A stretch of DNA of 64,000 bases, taken from the NCBI RefSeq assembly GCF_015999305.1, contig NZ_JAEAGP010000001.1, forward strand, positions 2,108,001 through 2,172,000. The letters run 5' to 3'. Below the pieces are notes generated by a model. It was not told the origin of the DNA. It made no database searches and saw only the letters and a list, made by a program, of their open reading frames with translations. This stretch comes from Erythrobacter sp. YJ-T3-07. GTDB lineage: Bacteria > Pseudomonadota > Alphaproteobacteria > Sphingomonadales > Sphingomonadaceae. Position 1 is the first letter of the stretch; every line of letters starts with the position of its first letter. The position numbers were made by a program, and so were the translations under genes. Of this stretch, positions 17,017 through 26,649 are shown piece after piece.

Positions 17017-18846
17017 ATGAGCACATTCTCCCTCACCCGCCGCCAGACCCTTGCCGGGCTCACCGCCACCACCGCCCTGACGCTGGGAGGCTGCGCCGCC
17101 AGCCGCGCCGGCCCTTCGCTGCGATCCATGACCCTCGCACCCGACGAATGGCTCGACGACGTGTCCTACGGGATGCTGAAGTACGAGCCTGAGCGGGCGA
17201 CCAGCCTCGGCGTGGATACCGGCGATTACGCCGAATGGCGCGGGATGCTGGAAGATCAGTCGATCGCCGGGCAGCGCGAATATGGCGCCTATCTGCGCTG
17301 GGTCGTCGATCAGATGGAAGGCCTCGACGAAAGCCGCCTCACGCCTGACCAGCAGACCAGTTTCGAAGTCGTGCGCAGCGCCTTTTCGACCGCCGCCGAA
17401 GGGTTCGACCAGCCCTATGGCGATGTCGCGGTCGGCAGCTGGCGCAATGCGCCTTACGTCGTGATCCAGAATGTCGGCACCTATCTCGACATGCCGCGCT
17501 TCATGGATTCCTCGCAGCCGCTCGCAGACGAAGCGGACACCGGATACTATCTCGACCGGCTCGCCAGCGTGGATAGTGCGCTTAACGGTGAGTTGGAGCG
17601 GCTGGAAAAGGCGCGCAACCTCGGCGTGATCCCGCCCGACTTCCTGCTCGACAAGGCGATCGCCGCGATGGAAGCGAGCATCGAGTCGGCACCTTCGGAC
17701 TATGTCGGTTCGCTCGAAAAAGCGCCCGAGGCGATCCGCGCCTCCGCGATGACGACCGCCAGACGCGTGACCGAGCAAAAAATCGTCCCCGCGCTCCAGC
17801 GCCAGCTCGCCGAACTGAAGACCGAGCGCGCGCGGGCAAAGTCCAATGCGGGCATGTGGGCGCAGCCCGGCGGGCCGGAATGGTACGCCTGGGCGCTCAA
17901 GGCCAGCACGACGACCACGCTCTCGCCAGACGAAATTCACGAACAGGGGCTGCAGGAACTCGAAGCCCTGCACGCGCGGATGGACCCGATCCTGCGCGAC
18001 ATCGGCTATGACAGCGGCACGGTGGGCGAGCGGATGCAGGCGCTCAGCACCGACAAGCGCTACCAGTTTGCCGAGGGCGATCCGGGCCGCAAGCAGATCA
18101 TGGATTTCATCCATGACCGGATCGACTGGATCACCGCGCAGATGCCGCGCGCCTTCAACGAACTGGTCGAACCCAACGTAGAAGTGCGCCGCCTACCGCT
18201 CGCCGAAGAGCCCGGCGCACCCGGCGCCTATGGCGGCGCGGGCAGCAAGGACGGGTCGATCCCCGCGCGCATGTGGATCAACCTGCGCACCACCGACCTG
18301 CACCGCAAATACGACCTCGCCGACCTCACCCATCATGAGAGTATTCCCGGCCATGCGTGGGAAGGCACCTTCTCCAACCGCCTGCCGCTGATCCGCTCCA
18401 TCCTCGCCTTCAACGCCTTTTCCGAAGGCTGGGCGCTGTATGCGGAACAGCTGGCCGACGAGCTCGGCGCCTACGACGATTTCCAGGTCGGTCGCCTCGG
18501 CTACCTGCAAAGCCTCGCCTTCCGCGCCTGCCGCCTGGTGGTCGACACCGGCCTGCACCACAAGCGCTGGACCCGCGAACAGGGCCGCCAGTTCTTCGTC
18601 GAGCGCAATGGCTCCAAGGCGGAGGAAGTGGCGAGCGAGGTCGATCGCTATTGCAGCTGGCCGGGCCAGGCATGCGGTTACAAGATCGGCCATTCGCAGA
18701 TTGTCCGCCAGCGCGAGCGCGCGAAGCGCGAAATGGGCGACGCCTATGATTTCAAGGGCTTCAACACGGCGGTGATCCTCGGCGGCAATTCCCCGCTGGA
18801 CGTCGTGGAAAAGACCGTCACACGCTATATATCCAGCGCCGGGTAG
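17017..18846 (+). CDS. DUF885 family metallopeptidase-like lipoprotein
   Basis: Exported protein of 609 residues. N terminus STFSLTRRQTLAG is a twin-arginine motif followed by the lipobox LGGC, so Tat export and lipidation are likely. DUF885 members carry a zinc-peptidase-like HExxPGH; here it is HESIPGH with His440, Glu441 and His446. A large helical body is typical of the family. Enzymatic activity is inferred from the motif. Stands just upstream of the cNMP/reductase fusion on the same strand (25-base gap), possibly one operon. Confidence 0.88.
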   Translation: MSTFSLTRRQTLAGLTATTALTLGGCAASRAGPSLRSMTLAPDEWLDDVSYGMLKYEPERATSLGVDTGDYAEWRGMLEDQSIAGQREYGAYLRWVVDQMEGLDESRLTPDQQTSFEVVRSAFSTAAEGFDQPYGDVAVGSWRNAPYVVIQNVGTYLDMPRFMDSSQPLADEADTGYYLDRLASVDSALNGELERLEKARNLGVIPPDFLLDKAIAAMEASIESAPSDYVGSLEKAPEAIRASAMTTARRVTEQKIVPALQRQLAELKTERARAKSNAGMWAQPGGPEWYAWALKASTTTTLSPDEIHEQGLQELEALHARMDPILRDIGYDSGTVGERMQALSTDKRYQFAEGDPGRKQIMDFIHDRIDWITAQMPRAFNELVEPNVEVRRLPLAEEPGAPGAYGGAGSKDGSIPARMWINLRTTDLHRKYDLADLTHHESIPGHAWEGTFSNRLPLIRSILAFNAFSEGWALYAEQLADELGAYDDFQVGRLGYLQSLAFRACRLVVDTGLHHKRWTREQGRQFFVERNGSKAEEVASEVDRYCSWPGQACGYKIGHSQIVRQRERAKREMGDAYDFKGFNTAVILGGNSPLDVVEKTVTRYISSAG

Positions 18847-18871
18847 CGGCGCATGACAGGAACCGGGCGCG

Positions 18872-20512
18872 ATGGAGACCTTTGGAGACGATCTCGAAAC
18901 CATGCGCCGGGTTCCACTGGCGGATGAGCATGTCGCGGCGATCTGCGAGATCGGGCGCGAATGCTCCTATGCAGCTGGCGAAATGGTGGCCGAGCTTGGC
19001 TCGCCAATGGATCGCTTCGTCTATGTGATCGAGGGCGAGATCGAAGTCGTCGATCCGTTCAGCGGCGAACGCATGCTGCCCTCCACGCTTGGGCCGACGC
19101 AGTTCATGGGTGAGATCGCCTTCCTCAACGGCGGCACCAACATGCTCGGGATGCGCGCGGCCAAGCCCACCCGCACGATCGAGGCTCCGCGCGACGCGAT
19201 GCTGGAACTGATGGCGCGGGTGCCCGAACTCTCCGACCACATCATCACGGTGTTCTCCGCCCGCAGGCGGCGCCAGTTCGAGCAGAGCAATAGCGGGATC
19301 AAGCTGATCGGCGCGGACCGCGATCCGCGCATCCAGCAATGCGAGCGCTTCCTCAGTCGCAACCGCATCCCCTTCCAGAGCTACGACCTCGACAGCAGCG
19401 ACACCGAAGCGAGCCGGTTGTGCAGCCTCGTCGATCACGAGCCGGCAGTGATCCTCGGCAAGGATCGCCCGCTGGACGACCCGAGCCCGCGAGCCCTCGC
19501 GCAGGCGCTCAACCTCGACCTGGCGATTGGAGAGGACGAGACGGTCGACCTGCTGATCGTCGGCGCAGGCCCCTCGGGTGTCGCTGCGGCGGTCTATGCG
19601 GGTGCCGAGGGGATGACCGCGCTCGTGGTGGAGGACACCGCCATCGGCGGGCAGGCCGGGACCAGCAGTCGGATCGAGAACTACATGGGCTTCCCCACCG
19701 GGATCAGCGGAGCGGACCTGATCTATCGCGGGCAGATCCAGGCGCTGAAATTCGGCACCCGGTTCGCCATGCCGCGCCGGGTCGAGGCGCTGGAGGAGAT
19801 GCCCGACGGCACCTTCTGCGCCACGCTCGACCATGGCGAACGGCTGTGCGCCCGCGCGGTGCTGGTCGCCACCGGCGTGCAATATCGCCGCCTCCCCATC
19901 GATCGGCTGGAAGAGCTGGAGGGCGCTGGCGTATTCTACGCCGCGACCGAGATGGAGGCGCGCTTCTGCCGCAATACCGAAGTCGTGGTGGTCGGCGGAG
20001 GCAATTCCGCGGGGCAGGCCGCGATGTACCTCTCGCGCGCGGCCAAGTGCGTTCACGTAGTGGTGCGCGGCACTTCGCTCGCCGCCTCGATGTCGGACTA
20101 CCTCTCGCGCAGGCTCGAAGCCGATCCCCGGGTGCAGCTGCATTACGAGACCACGGTTTCGCAGCTGCACGGGGAGGATCACCTCGATGCCATCACGCTC
20201 GACGCCCCCGACGGACAGCGACGGATAGAATCGCGGGCTCTGTTCATCATGATCGGCGCGGCTCCCAACACCGACTGGCTGGCCGAACATATCGATCTGG
20301 ACGAGCGGGGCTTCGTGCTCACGGGCGAGAAAGTCGGCCGCGACTCGCCCTACGAAACTTCCAAGCCGGGCATATTCGCGGTCGGCGATGTGCGCGCGGG
20401 ATCGGTCAAGCGCGTGGCGAGCGGAGTTGGAGAAGGATCGGTGGTGGTCAGTCGGATCTGGTCCCACGTCGACCAGCTGCGCCGCGCGGAGGCGATCGGC
20501 GCGGCGGCCTAG
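18872..20512 (+). CDS. cNMP-binding / thioredoxin-reductase-like FAD oxidoreductase fusion
   Basis: 546-residue three-part protein. Residues 12-130 are a cyclic-nucleotide-binding (CAP effector-type) domain with FVYVIEGEIEVVDPFSGE and QFMGEIAFLNGG. Residues 142-215 look like a small thioredoxin/glutaredoxin-fold linker domain (inference). Residues 226-540 are a class II pyridine-nucleotide oxidoreductase: FAD motif VGAGPSGVAAA, second motif VVGGGNSAGQAAM, and FAVGDVRAG near the end. The disulfide CxxC of true thioredoxin reductases is replaced by AATE (357-360). So it binds FAD and NAD(P)H but probably reduces something other than thioredoxin. Known in actinobacteria and proteobacteria as a family. 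Confidence 0.88.
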   Translation: METFGDDLETMRRVPLADEHVAAICEIGRECSYAAGEMVAELGSPMDRFVYVIEGEIEVVDPFSGERMLPSTLGPTQFMGEIAFLNGGTNMLGMRAAKPTRTIEAPRDAMLELMARVPELSDHIITVFSARRRRQFEQSNSGIKLIGADRDPRIQQCERFLSRNRIPFQSYDLDSSDTEASRLCSLVDHEPAVILGKDRPLDDPSPRALAQALNLDLAIGEDETVDLLIVGAGPSGVAAAVYAGAEGMTALVVEDTAIGGQAGTSSRIENYMGFPTGISGADLIYRGQIQALKFGTRFAMPRRVEALEEMPDGTFCATLDHGERLCARAVLVATGVQYRRLPIDRLEELEGAGVFYAATEMEARFCRNTEVVVVGGGNSAGQAAMYLSRAAKCVHVVVRGTSLAASMSDYLSRRLEADPRVQLHYETTVSQLHGEDHLDAITLDAPDGQRRIESRALFIMIGAAPNTDWLAEHIDLDERGFVLTGEKVGRDSPYETSKPGIFAVGDVRAGSVKRVASGVGEGSVVVSRIWSHVDQLRRAEAIGAAA

Positions 20513-21375
20513 CCGCCGGTAGCGCTGGCGTCCGGCTCGGCCTCGCGCGGGACCAGCCGCACTTCGAACATGGTCGGCCACAGCTTGCCGGTGACGAACC
20601 AGCGGCCGCTGGCCGGATCGTGTGCGATCCCGTTGAGCACCGCTCCGTTCCGGACCGCGCCGTTCTGTGCCGCATCGATCTCCGCCACCAGCGGGATCAG
20701 ATCGACGATCCGCCGGATCGTGCCATCCGCCGGGTCGATCCCGACGATCACCTGGCTGTACCACTGGTTGGCCCAGATCAACCCGTCGGCCGCTTCAAGC
20801 TCGTTCAAGCGGGCGATCGGCCTGCCATCCAGCGTGACCGTCACCTCACGCTGCACCGCGTAGGTTTCGGGGTCGAGAAAGCGCAGCGTCGCGCTGCCGT
20901 CGGATGCGACCAGCATGCCGTCCACCGCGGTCAGGCCCCAGCCTTCGAACGGAAATGGATCGCTGCGCACCGGCTCCAGCGTGTCGAGCGACCAGCGGTG
21001 GATCACCCGGTCCATCCAGGTGAGGCTGACCAGCTCGTCACCCCAGAGAGCCATGCCTTCACCGAACTGATCCGTCGGGATCGCCTGCGCGGCGAGTACG
21101 TCGCCCGTTGCCAGATCGACCTTGCGAATCTGCGATTGTCCTTCCAGCCCGGTGCTCTCGTAAAGCTGCCCGTCGTGCCACAGCAGGCCCTGGGTAAAGG
21201 CGGCCGGATCATGCGGATAGCGCGCAACGATCTGAGCATCGTAGATCGTTGCAGAGGGCGCGGGTGCGGGCGCGGGTGCGGCCTGCGCCTCGCCCGCCTC
21301 CTGTGCGTGCCCGGGCAGCGGCGCGAGGAAGGCCGCAGCCAGCGGGAGCGCGAGAGCGGAAATGCGTTTCATCAT
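20509..21375 (-). CDS. Glutaminyl-peptide cyclotransferase
   Basis: Papaya-type glutaminyl cyclase (five-bladed beta-propeller), 288 residues, which makes N-terminal pyroglutamate. Sec signal peptide ends around GHAQ; the propeller begins at residue 40 with IVARYPHDPAAFTQGLLWHDGQLYES. Other signatures: STGLEGQSQIRKV, TDQFGEGMALWGDELVSLTW, LNELEAADGLIWANQW, NGIAHDPASGRWFVTGKLWP. Start at the first of two adjacent ATGs (21375). Expected in the periplasm. Its stop overlaps that of the reductase fusion (CTAG). Confidence 0.92.
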   Translation of the reverse strand: MMKRISALALPLAAAFLAPLPGHAQEAGEAQAAPAPAPAPSATIYDAQIVARYPHDPAAFTQGLLWHDGQLYESTGLEGQSQIRKVDLATGDVLAAQAIPTDQFGEGMALWGDELVSLTWMDRVIHRWSLDTLEPVRSDPFPFEGWGLTAVDGMLVASDGSATLRFLDPETYAVQREVTVTLDGRPIARLNELEAADGLIWANQWYSQVIVGIDPADGTIRRIVDLIPLVAEIDAAQNGAVRNGAVLNGIAHDPASGRWFVTGKLWPTMFEVRLVPREAEPDASATGG

Positions 21376-21442
21376 CGCGCCGGAAATGGCGCCAGCGAAC
21401 CTGACTCGCGGCTGAAGCATGCAGGCCCTTGCGCCGCGCCGG

Positions 21443-21805
21443 TCATCGTTTGCCGAAGAACTTGCCCGCCATCCCGGTGATATCGTCGATCACGTCGCCA
21501 TCGCCATCCATGTCGAGCATCTTCAGAATGCTCGCCGCCTGCGGATGCTCCTGCAACTGGCGGGCATATTCGCTCAGCGAGCCTTCACCGCCGATCTGCT
21601 GGACGATCTGGCTGAGGATGCCGGTGTCCATCCCGGTCTTGGCGGCTGCCAGATCGACCGTATCGCCGGGCTTGGTGTGCGCCTGACTGAGCACCGCGAT
21701 CGCCTTTTCCGCCATCGCCGGGTCGATGCCCAGCTTGTCGGCCAGGTTCACCACATCATCCGGCGCGCCGCCGGTGCTTTTGAGAATCGAATCGAACAGG
21801 CTCAT
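21443..21805 (-). CDS. Conserved hypothetical protein with a Ca-loop-like motif
   Basis: Soluble, mostly helical protein of 120 residues, no signal peptide. It contains GIDPAMAEKAIAVLSQAH, then SQIVQQIGGEGSL and a C-terminal DMDGDGDVIDDITG, which resembles an EF-hand/dockerin calcium loop (DxDxDG). YidB-like/DUF937-like helical repeats are a possible relation. ATG 21805 follows AAGGAG with 6-base spacing, which decides the start over the TTG codon before it. Confidence 0.75.
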   Translation of the reverse strand: MSLFDSILKSTGGAPDDVVNLADKLGIDPAMAEKAIAVLSQAHTKPGDTVDLAAAKTGMDTGILSQIVQQIGGEGSLSEYARQLQEHPQAASILKMLDMDGDGDVIDDITGMAGKFFGKR

Positions 21806-21863
21806 CAACGGCTCCTTCGTTCAGCAATACGAACCGCGTAAATAGCGCGGCTAGATGTCGAAT

Positions 21864-22088
21864 TTAGGGCCGCGAGGTGTGCGACGGCCTGCTGATGATC
21901 CAGAAACCCTTATCGGCGCGGGATCGCTTTACCCGGCACAGCGGCTCGGCATTGGCGGAGATGTCGATCTCGCGCCCGTCGATCGTTTCCGCGAGCCAGA
22001 ACACGAATGCCCCGTCGCCCTTCTCGTACTCGCGGGTTTCCTCCGCGTGCGTCTCATCCGCAGCAAAGCGGAGGCGGTAACGGGTCAT
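21864..22088 (-). CDS. Small hypothetical protein
   Basis: Unrecognised protein of 74 residues if it starts at ATG 22088, or 81 if at 22109. Sequence pattern MTRYRLRFAADETHAEETREYEK..., with alternating hydrophobic/charged residues suggesting a small beta-sheet protein; AFVFWLAETIDGREI in the centre. Same strand as the helical protein downstream (58-base gap). Moderately confident it is a gene from codon bias; function unknown. Confidence 0.6.
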   Translation of the reverse strand: MTRYRLRFAADETHAEETREYEKGDGAFVFWLAETIDGREIDISANAEPLCRVKRSRADKGFWIISRPSHTSRP

Positions 22089-22221
22089 TTTGCGCAGGCC
22101 TTTCGCCACATCGTCGGTCTCGCGATCTGCGTGGGAGATATAACGGACTACGCTGGTCGGCGGCCTGAAGAACCCAAACTAACTTCCAGTAATTTCATCG
22201 GTTTTCACCCCGATGCAGCTG

Positions 22222-22263
22222 AAAAATCAGGGCCCCGCTCCGGCTTTCACCGTGCGGGGCCCC
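22222..22263 (-). terminator. Rho-independent terminator of pckA
   Basis: Read on the minus strand, GGGCCCCGC ... GCGGGGCCC forms a 9-bp stem with a 15-base loop, then TGATTTTTC. It begins about 35 bases after the pckA stop. Confidence 0.8.
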
Positions 22264-22296
22264 TCCTCTCCAACCGGGAAAGTCGTGTGCCTGCGG

Positions 22297-23913
22297 TCAG
22301 GCGACCTGGCGGGCGGGCTGCGGCGCAGCGTCGCGCACGCCTTGGTCGACATGGGCGGCGAAGGGCTGGAAATTGTTGACGAAAAGCTGGACCAGCTTTT
22401 CCGCGGTCGCGTCGTATTCGTCCTTGTCGGCCCAGGTCGAACGCGGGTCGAGGATCGTCTGGTCGATGCCCTTTTCGGCCAGCGCGGGCACGCTCACCGG
22501 CACGTCGAAGCCGAAATTGGCGTCCTTGCGATATTCGACATCATCCAGCTTGCCTTCCAGCGCAGCGTTGAGCAGCGCGCGGGTCGCCTTGATCGGCATC
22601 CGCGAACCGACGCCGTACTTGCCGCCGGTCCAGCCGGTGTTGAGCAGCCAGCACTGGACCTCGCCCTTGGCGATCCGTTCCTTGAGCAGGTTGCCGTACA
22701 CGCTCGGGTGGCGCGGCATGAAGGGCGCGCCGAAGCAGGTGGAGAAGGTCGCTTCAGGCTCGGTCACGCCGATCTCGGTGCCCGCGACCTTGGCGGTGTA
22801 GCCCGACAGGAAGTGGTACATCGCCTGATCGGGCGTCAGCCGCGCGATCGGAGGCAGCACGCCGAAGGCGTCGGCGGTCAGCATGATCACGTTGCTCGGC
22901 ACCGGGCCGAGGTTCTTCTCGCTGGTATTGGGGATCGAGCTGAGCGGATAGGCGCCGCGCGTATTCTCGGCGAGCGAGTTGTCGTCGAGGTCGATCTCGC
23001 CGTTTTCATCCATCACCACGTTTTCGAGGACGGTGCCCTCCATCTGCGTGGTCGCGAAAATCTCGGGCTCCGCTTCGGGGTTGAGGCGGATCATCTTGGC
23101 GTAGCAGCCGCCTTCGAAGTTGAAGACCGCATCGTCCGACCAGCCATGCTCGTCGTCGCCGATCAGCGTGCGGCTGGCATCGGCGGAGAGCGTCGTCTTG
23201 CCGGTGCCCGACAGGCCGAAGAACACTGCGGTCTTGCCGTCGGGGCCGATATTGGCTGAACAGTGCATCGGCATCACGCCCTTGGGCGGGAGCAGGTAGT
23301 TGAGCACGCCGAACACGCTCTTCTTCATCTCGCCCGCATATTTGGTGCCGCCGATCAGGATCAGCTTTTCCGAAAGGTTGACCGCGATCACGGTTTCGCT
23401 GCGGCAGCCGTGGCGTTCGGGATCGGCCTTGAAGCTGGGCAGGTCGATGATCGTGTATTCGGGAACGAAGTCGGCCAGCTCCTCGGCGGTCGGGCGGACC
23501 AGCAGGGTCCGGATGAACTGGTTGTGCCAAGCGAGTTCGTTGATCACGCGCACGTTCACGCGATACTCGGGCTGCGAGCCGCCGAACAGGTCGGCAACGT
23601 AAAGCGCGTCCTTGTCACCCAGCGCGGCGAAGAAATCTTCCTTCAGCGCGGCGAAGTGATCGGGCGTCATCGACGCGTTGTTGTCCCACCACACGGTGCT
23701 CTCGGTCTCGCCGTCGCGGACGATGAACTTGTCCTTCGCGCTGCGTCCGGTGTGCTTGCCGGTCTCGACCACCAGCGGCCCGTGCTTGGCCTTGCGTCCC
23801 TCGCCATTGGTCAGCGCATGCTCGGTCAGCTGCGCGGAATCGAGGTTGGCGTGGATGGTGGCACTGGTCGTGATACCCTGGTCGGCAAGGGTGTGGGACA
23901 AAGCTGCGGGCAC
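22297..23913 (-). CDS. pckA: Phosphoenolpyruvate carboxykinase (ATP)
   Basis: Gluconeogenic enzyme converting oxaloacetate and ATP to PEP, CO2 and ADP; 538 residues, full length. The kinase loop GLSGTGKTT is at 233-241; [32 protein letters not shown] and GDDEHGW are all present, the signature of the ATP-dependent family. Divergent from chvI, as in many alphaproteobacteria. The 255-base intergenic region carries tandem 13-base repeats that could be regulator sites. Confidence 0.97.
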   Translation of the reverse strand: MPAALSHTLADQGITTSATIHANLDSAQLTEHALTNGEGRKAKHGPLVVETGKHTGRSAKDKFIVRDGETESTVWWDNNASMTPDHFAALKEDFFAALGDKDALYVADLFGGSQPEYRVNVRVINELAWHNQFIRTLLVRPTAEELADFVPEYTIIDLPSFKADPERHGCRSETVIAVNLSEKLILIGGTKYAGEMKKSVFGVLNYLLPPKGVMPMHCSANIGPDGKTAVFFGLSGTGKTTLSADASRTLIGDDEHGWSDDAVFNFEGGCYAKMIRLNPEAEPEIFATTQMEGTVLENVVMDENGEIDLDDNSLAENTRGAYPLSSIPNTSEKNLGPVPSNVIMLTADAFGVLPPIARLTPDQAMYHFLSGYTAKVAGTEIGVTEPEATFSTCFGAPFMPRHPSVYGNLLKERIAKGEVQCWLLNTGWTGGKYGVGSRMPIKATRALLNAALEGKLDDVEYRKDANFGFDVPVSVPALAEKGIDQTILDPRSTWADKDEYDATAEKLVQLFVNNFQPFAAHVDQGVRDAAPQPARQVA

Positions 23914-23960
23914 GGCGGCCGTTCTCCTGAATGATACAATGATCGCGCGGCTGGCGGATC

Positions 23961-24065
23961 GCCGTCAAACCGGGCCGTCAAACCGGACGACTGCAGTCGA
24001 TGCATACGAATGCAGGGTCTGGACGAGATTGCGCATAATCTCGCTTGCGCGACTCGTCAAACCGG
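23961..24065. promoter_or_regulatory. Repeated GTCAAACCGG sites between pckA and chvI
   Basis: GCCGTCAAACCGG occurs twice in perfect tandem (23961-23973, 23974-23986), and GTCAAACCGG a third time at 24056-24065. The 13-base period is close to one helical turn plus two. The sites lie 48 bases upstream of the pckA start and about 104 bases upstream of chvI, a position fitting binding sites of a shared regulator. The regulator is not identified; ChvI autoregulation is one possibility. Confidence 0.5.
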
Positions 24066-24168
24066 GCGTCCGCGCATCATCAATCGGTGCACCGTCGCCT
24101 GCCGGTGCGTTGTGGATAGAGCGCACACACGCTATTTCCGGCGCAAGAAGAGGAAACTGGTGCCCGGC

Positions 24169-24948
24169 ATGGACCCGCAGACACATCCCAGCGAAACACA
24201 CAGCAGCGCACCTGCCCCCGCGACCGGAGGGCGCCGCGTCGTCGCGCTGGTCGACGATGATCGCAATATCCTGACCACGGTCTCAATCGCGTTGCAGGCC
24301 GAAGGGTTCGAGACGCGCGTCTATTCCGATGGCGAGACCGCGCTGCGCGCGCTGAGCGACAATCCGCCCGACCTCGCTGTGTTCGACATCAAGATGCCGC
24401 GGATGGACGGGCTGGAACTGCTCGCCAAGCTGCGCGAACGATCCGCCCTCCCCGTCATTTTCCTGACCAGCAAGGATGACGAGCGGGACGAGGAAGCCGG
24501 CTTCCAGATGGGTGCGGATGATTACATCTCCAAACCCTTCTCGCTGCGCCTGCTGGTTGCCCGCATCCGCGCGATCCTGCGCCGCAGCGGGCTGGAAGAC
24601 GCCGCGCCGGAAGGCAGCGCCGACAGCCGGCTGAGCGAGGCGCGCGCCAGCTTCACCCGCGGGCGGCTGACGATGGACCCGGCCCGCCATCAGGTGACCT
24701 GGGACGGCAAGCCGGTCTCGCTCACCGTGACCGAGTTCCTGCTGCTCGAAGCGCTCGCCCACCGTCCCGGCGTCATCAAGAGCCGCAACCAGCTGATGGA
24801 TGCCGCCTATCCGGACGACGTCTTCGTCGACGACCGGACGGTGGACAGCCATATCAAGCGCATGCGCAGGAAATTCCGCCAGGTCGATTCGAGCTTCGGC
24901 GCGATCGAGACGCTGTACGGGGCCGGTTACAGCTTCAGCGATGGCTGA
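24169..24948 (+). CDS. chvI: Response regulator ChvI
   Basis: OmpR/PhoB-type regulator of 259 residues. The receiver has phosphoacceptor Asp73 in [11 protein letters not shown], acidic pair Asp30-Asp31, Thr100 and Lys122 (SKPFS). The C-terminal winged helix (about 155-255) has [12 protein letters not shown] and [15 protein letters not shown]. Partner of the adjacent ChvG sensor; in alphaproteobacteria this pair controls envelope and acid-stress genes. Start ATG 24169 chosen; an Ala/Thr/Pro-rich 20-residue lead precedes the receiver. Confidence 0.94.
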   Translation: MDPQTHPSETHSSAPAPATGGRRVVALVDDDRNILTTVSIALQAEGFETRVYSDGETALRALSDNPPDLAVFDIKMPRMDGLELLAKLRERSALPVIFLTSKDDERDEEAGFQMGADDYISKPFSLRLLVARIRAILRRSGLEDAAPEGSADSRLSEARASFTRGRLTMDPARHQVTWDGKPVSLTVTEFLLLEALAHRPGVIKSRNQLMDAAYPDDVFVDDRTVDSHIKRMRRKFRQVDSSFGAIETLYGAGYSFSDG

Positions 24949-24968
24949 TTTCCCCAAAACTGGCGCCC

Positions 24969-26558
24969 ATGGCTGACCGCGTCCGCGTGCGCCGCATCCC
25001 GCGCCCGCTGGAAGGCGGCGGCGTGTTCTCGCGCCTGTCGCTCACCGCGCGCATCCTCGCGGTCAATATCCTGCCACTGCTGCTGCTGGGCGGCGGGATC
25101 GTCTATCTCGATTCCTACCGCGCCCAGCTGCTCGACGAGCGCTACAAGCTCGCCCGGATCGAGGCGCAGATCACCGCCGAGGCGCTGGCCGGGGCGACCC
25201 GCGCGCGGCAGGACGCGCTGCTGCTCCAGATCGGCAAGGAACAGGACATGCGGCTGCGCCTGTTCGATCCCGAGGGCAAGCTGATCGCCGACAGTTTCGA
25301 ACTGGGCGAGCCGACCTTCACCCTCGACGATCCGACCGACGACCCGTTCGAACTGCGCTTCGCCCGCTTCCTCGACCAGATCGTGGACACAGTGGTCAGC
25401 GCGCAGCCGGTGCCCCGGTATAACGAACCCGAGTCGAACAATGCCGATTCCTGGCCCGAACTGCAGCGCGCCCGCGAACTCGGCATCTCGCAAATCGAGC
25501 TGCGTCAGGCGGCGGACCGCACACCCGTCATCACCGCCGCCGCCCCGGTGGGGCTGCAGGGCACCACGCTGCTGACCACCCGCAACGCGGTCGACATTAC
25601 CGAATCTGTACGGCGGGCACGCTCGACCCTGGGCACGGGCGTGTTCGTGACGCTGGCGGCATCGATTTTGCTCTCCCTGTTCCTCGCGCGGACGATCGTG
25701 ACGCCGCTACAAACCCTCTCAAAGGCGGCCCAGCGCGTCCGGCTAGGGCGCGAGCGCGAGGTGCAGGTGCCGCGCCTGCCCGACCGGCGCGACGAGATCG
25801 GCATGCTCGCCCGGGCGGTCGCCGACATGACCGACGCGCTGCGCCACCGGATCGACGCGGTCGAGCATTTCGCCGCCGATGTCGCGCACGAGATCAAGAA
25901 CCCGCTCGCCAGCCTGCGCAGCGCGACCGAATCGCTCGGCACGGTGGAAGACCCTGCCCTGCGCGCCCAGTTGCTCGACATCGCGATCCACGACGTGCGC
26001 CGGATCGACCGGCTGGTGACCGAGATTTCCGACGCCAGCCGGATCGATGCCGAAATGTCGCGCGCGACCTTCTCCATCGTCGATCTGACCGTGCTGGTCG
26101 GCAATATCATCGAACGACGGCGCAACCGCGGGCTCGACCAGGGGTGCGAGATCGCGTTCGAACATCCTCGCGGCAGCGCCCGCGTGGTCGGCGTGCCCGA
26201 GCGGCTGGAACGGGTGGTCGACAATCTCGTCGACAACGCGGTCTCCTTCTCGCCCGCAGGCGGCACGATCCGGATCGTGATCGCGCGGCAGGACGGCACG
26301 CTGTCGCTGATGGTGATGGATTCCGGCCCCGGCATCCCGCCCGAGGCGCGCGACAAGATTTTCGAGCGATTTCATTCGGATCGGCCCGAAAAGGAAGATT
26401 TCGGCCACCACAGCGGCTTGGGCCTCGCGATCGCTCGGACCATTGCCGAAGCGCACGAGGGGACGATGCGCGCAACCGACCGGCCCGATGGTGAACCCGG
26501 CGCGTGCCTGGTCCTGACGCTCCCCGTCGCGCCGGCGGATGACTCGCCGACTGGCTAG
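24969..26558 (+). CDS. chvG: Sensor histidine kinase ChvG
   Basis: Inner-membrane kinase of 529 residues. Transmembrane helices at about 30-48 and 223-240 flank a periplasmic stimulus-sensing domain; then HAMP (about 241-295), the dimerisation/phosphoacceptor domain with His307 in DVAHEIKNPLASLRS, and the ATPase domain with DNLVDNAVSFSPAGG (N box), DSGPGIPPE (G1) and GLGLAIART (G2). Located 20 bases after chvI. In relatives the periplasmic inhibitor ExoR controls it; exoR is not in this window. Confidence 0.94.
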   Translation: MADRVRVRRIPRPLEGGGVFSRLSLTARILAVNILPLLLLGGGIVYLDSYRAQLLDERYKLARIEAQITAEALAGATRARQDALLLQIGKEQDMRLRLFDPEGKLIADSFELGEPTFTLDDPTDDPFELRFARFLDQIVDTVVSAQPVPRYNEPESNNADSWPELQRARELGISQIELRQAADRTPVITAAAPVGLQGTTLLTTRNAVDITESVRRARSTLGTGVFVTLAASILLSLFLARTIVTPLQTLSKAAQRVRLGREREVQVPRLPDRRDEIGMLARAVADMTDALRHRIDAVEHFAADVAHEIKNPLASLRSATESLGTVEDPALRAQLLDIAIHDVRRIDRLVTEISDASRIDAEMSRATFSIVDLTVLVGNIIERRRNRGLDQGCEIAFEHPRGSARVVGVPERLERVVDNLVDNAVSFSPAGGTIRIVIARQDGTLSLMVMDSGPGIPPEARDKIFERFHSDRPEKEDFGHHSGLGLAIARTIAEAHEGTMRATDRPDGEPGACLVLTLPVAPADDSPTG

Positions 26559-26649
26559 GTCCGCGCATTAGGCCTTATCCCGCGCTATAATACGCGTTAG
26601 GCGGTAGGCCCGCGCCAGGTGGCGCACCGCAACGGACACAATAGCGCGC

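Noticed and set aside
26559..26649. Broken hprK between chvG and rapZ
   Set aside because: The 91 bases contain no fragment resembling an HPr kinase P-loop or signature, so it is absent here rather than a pseudogene.
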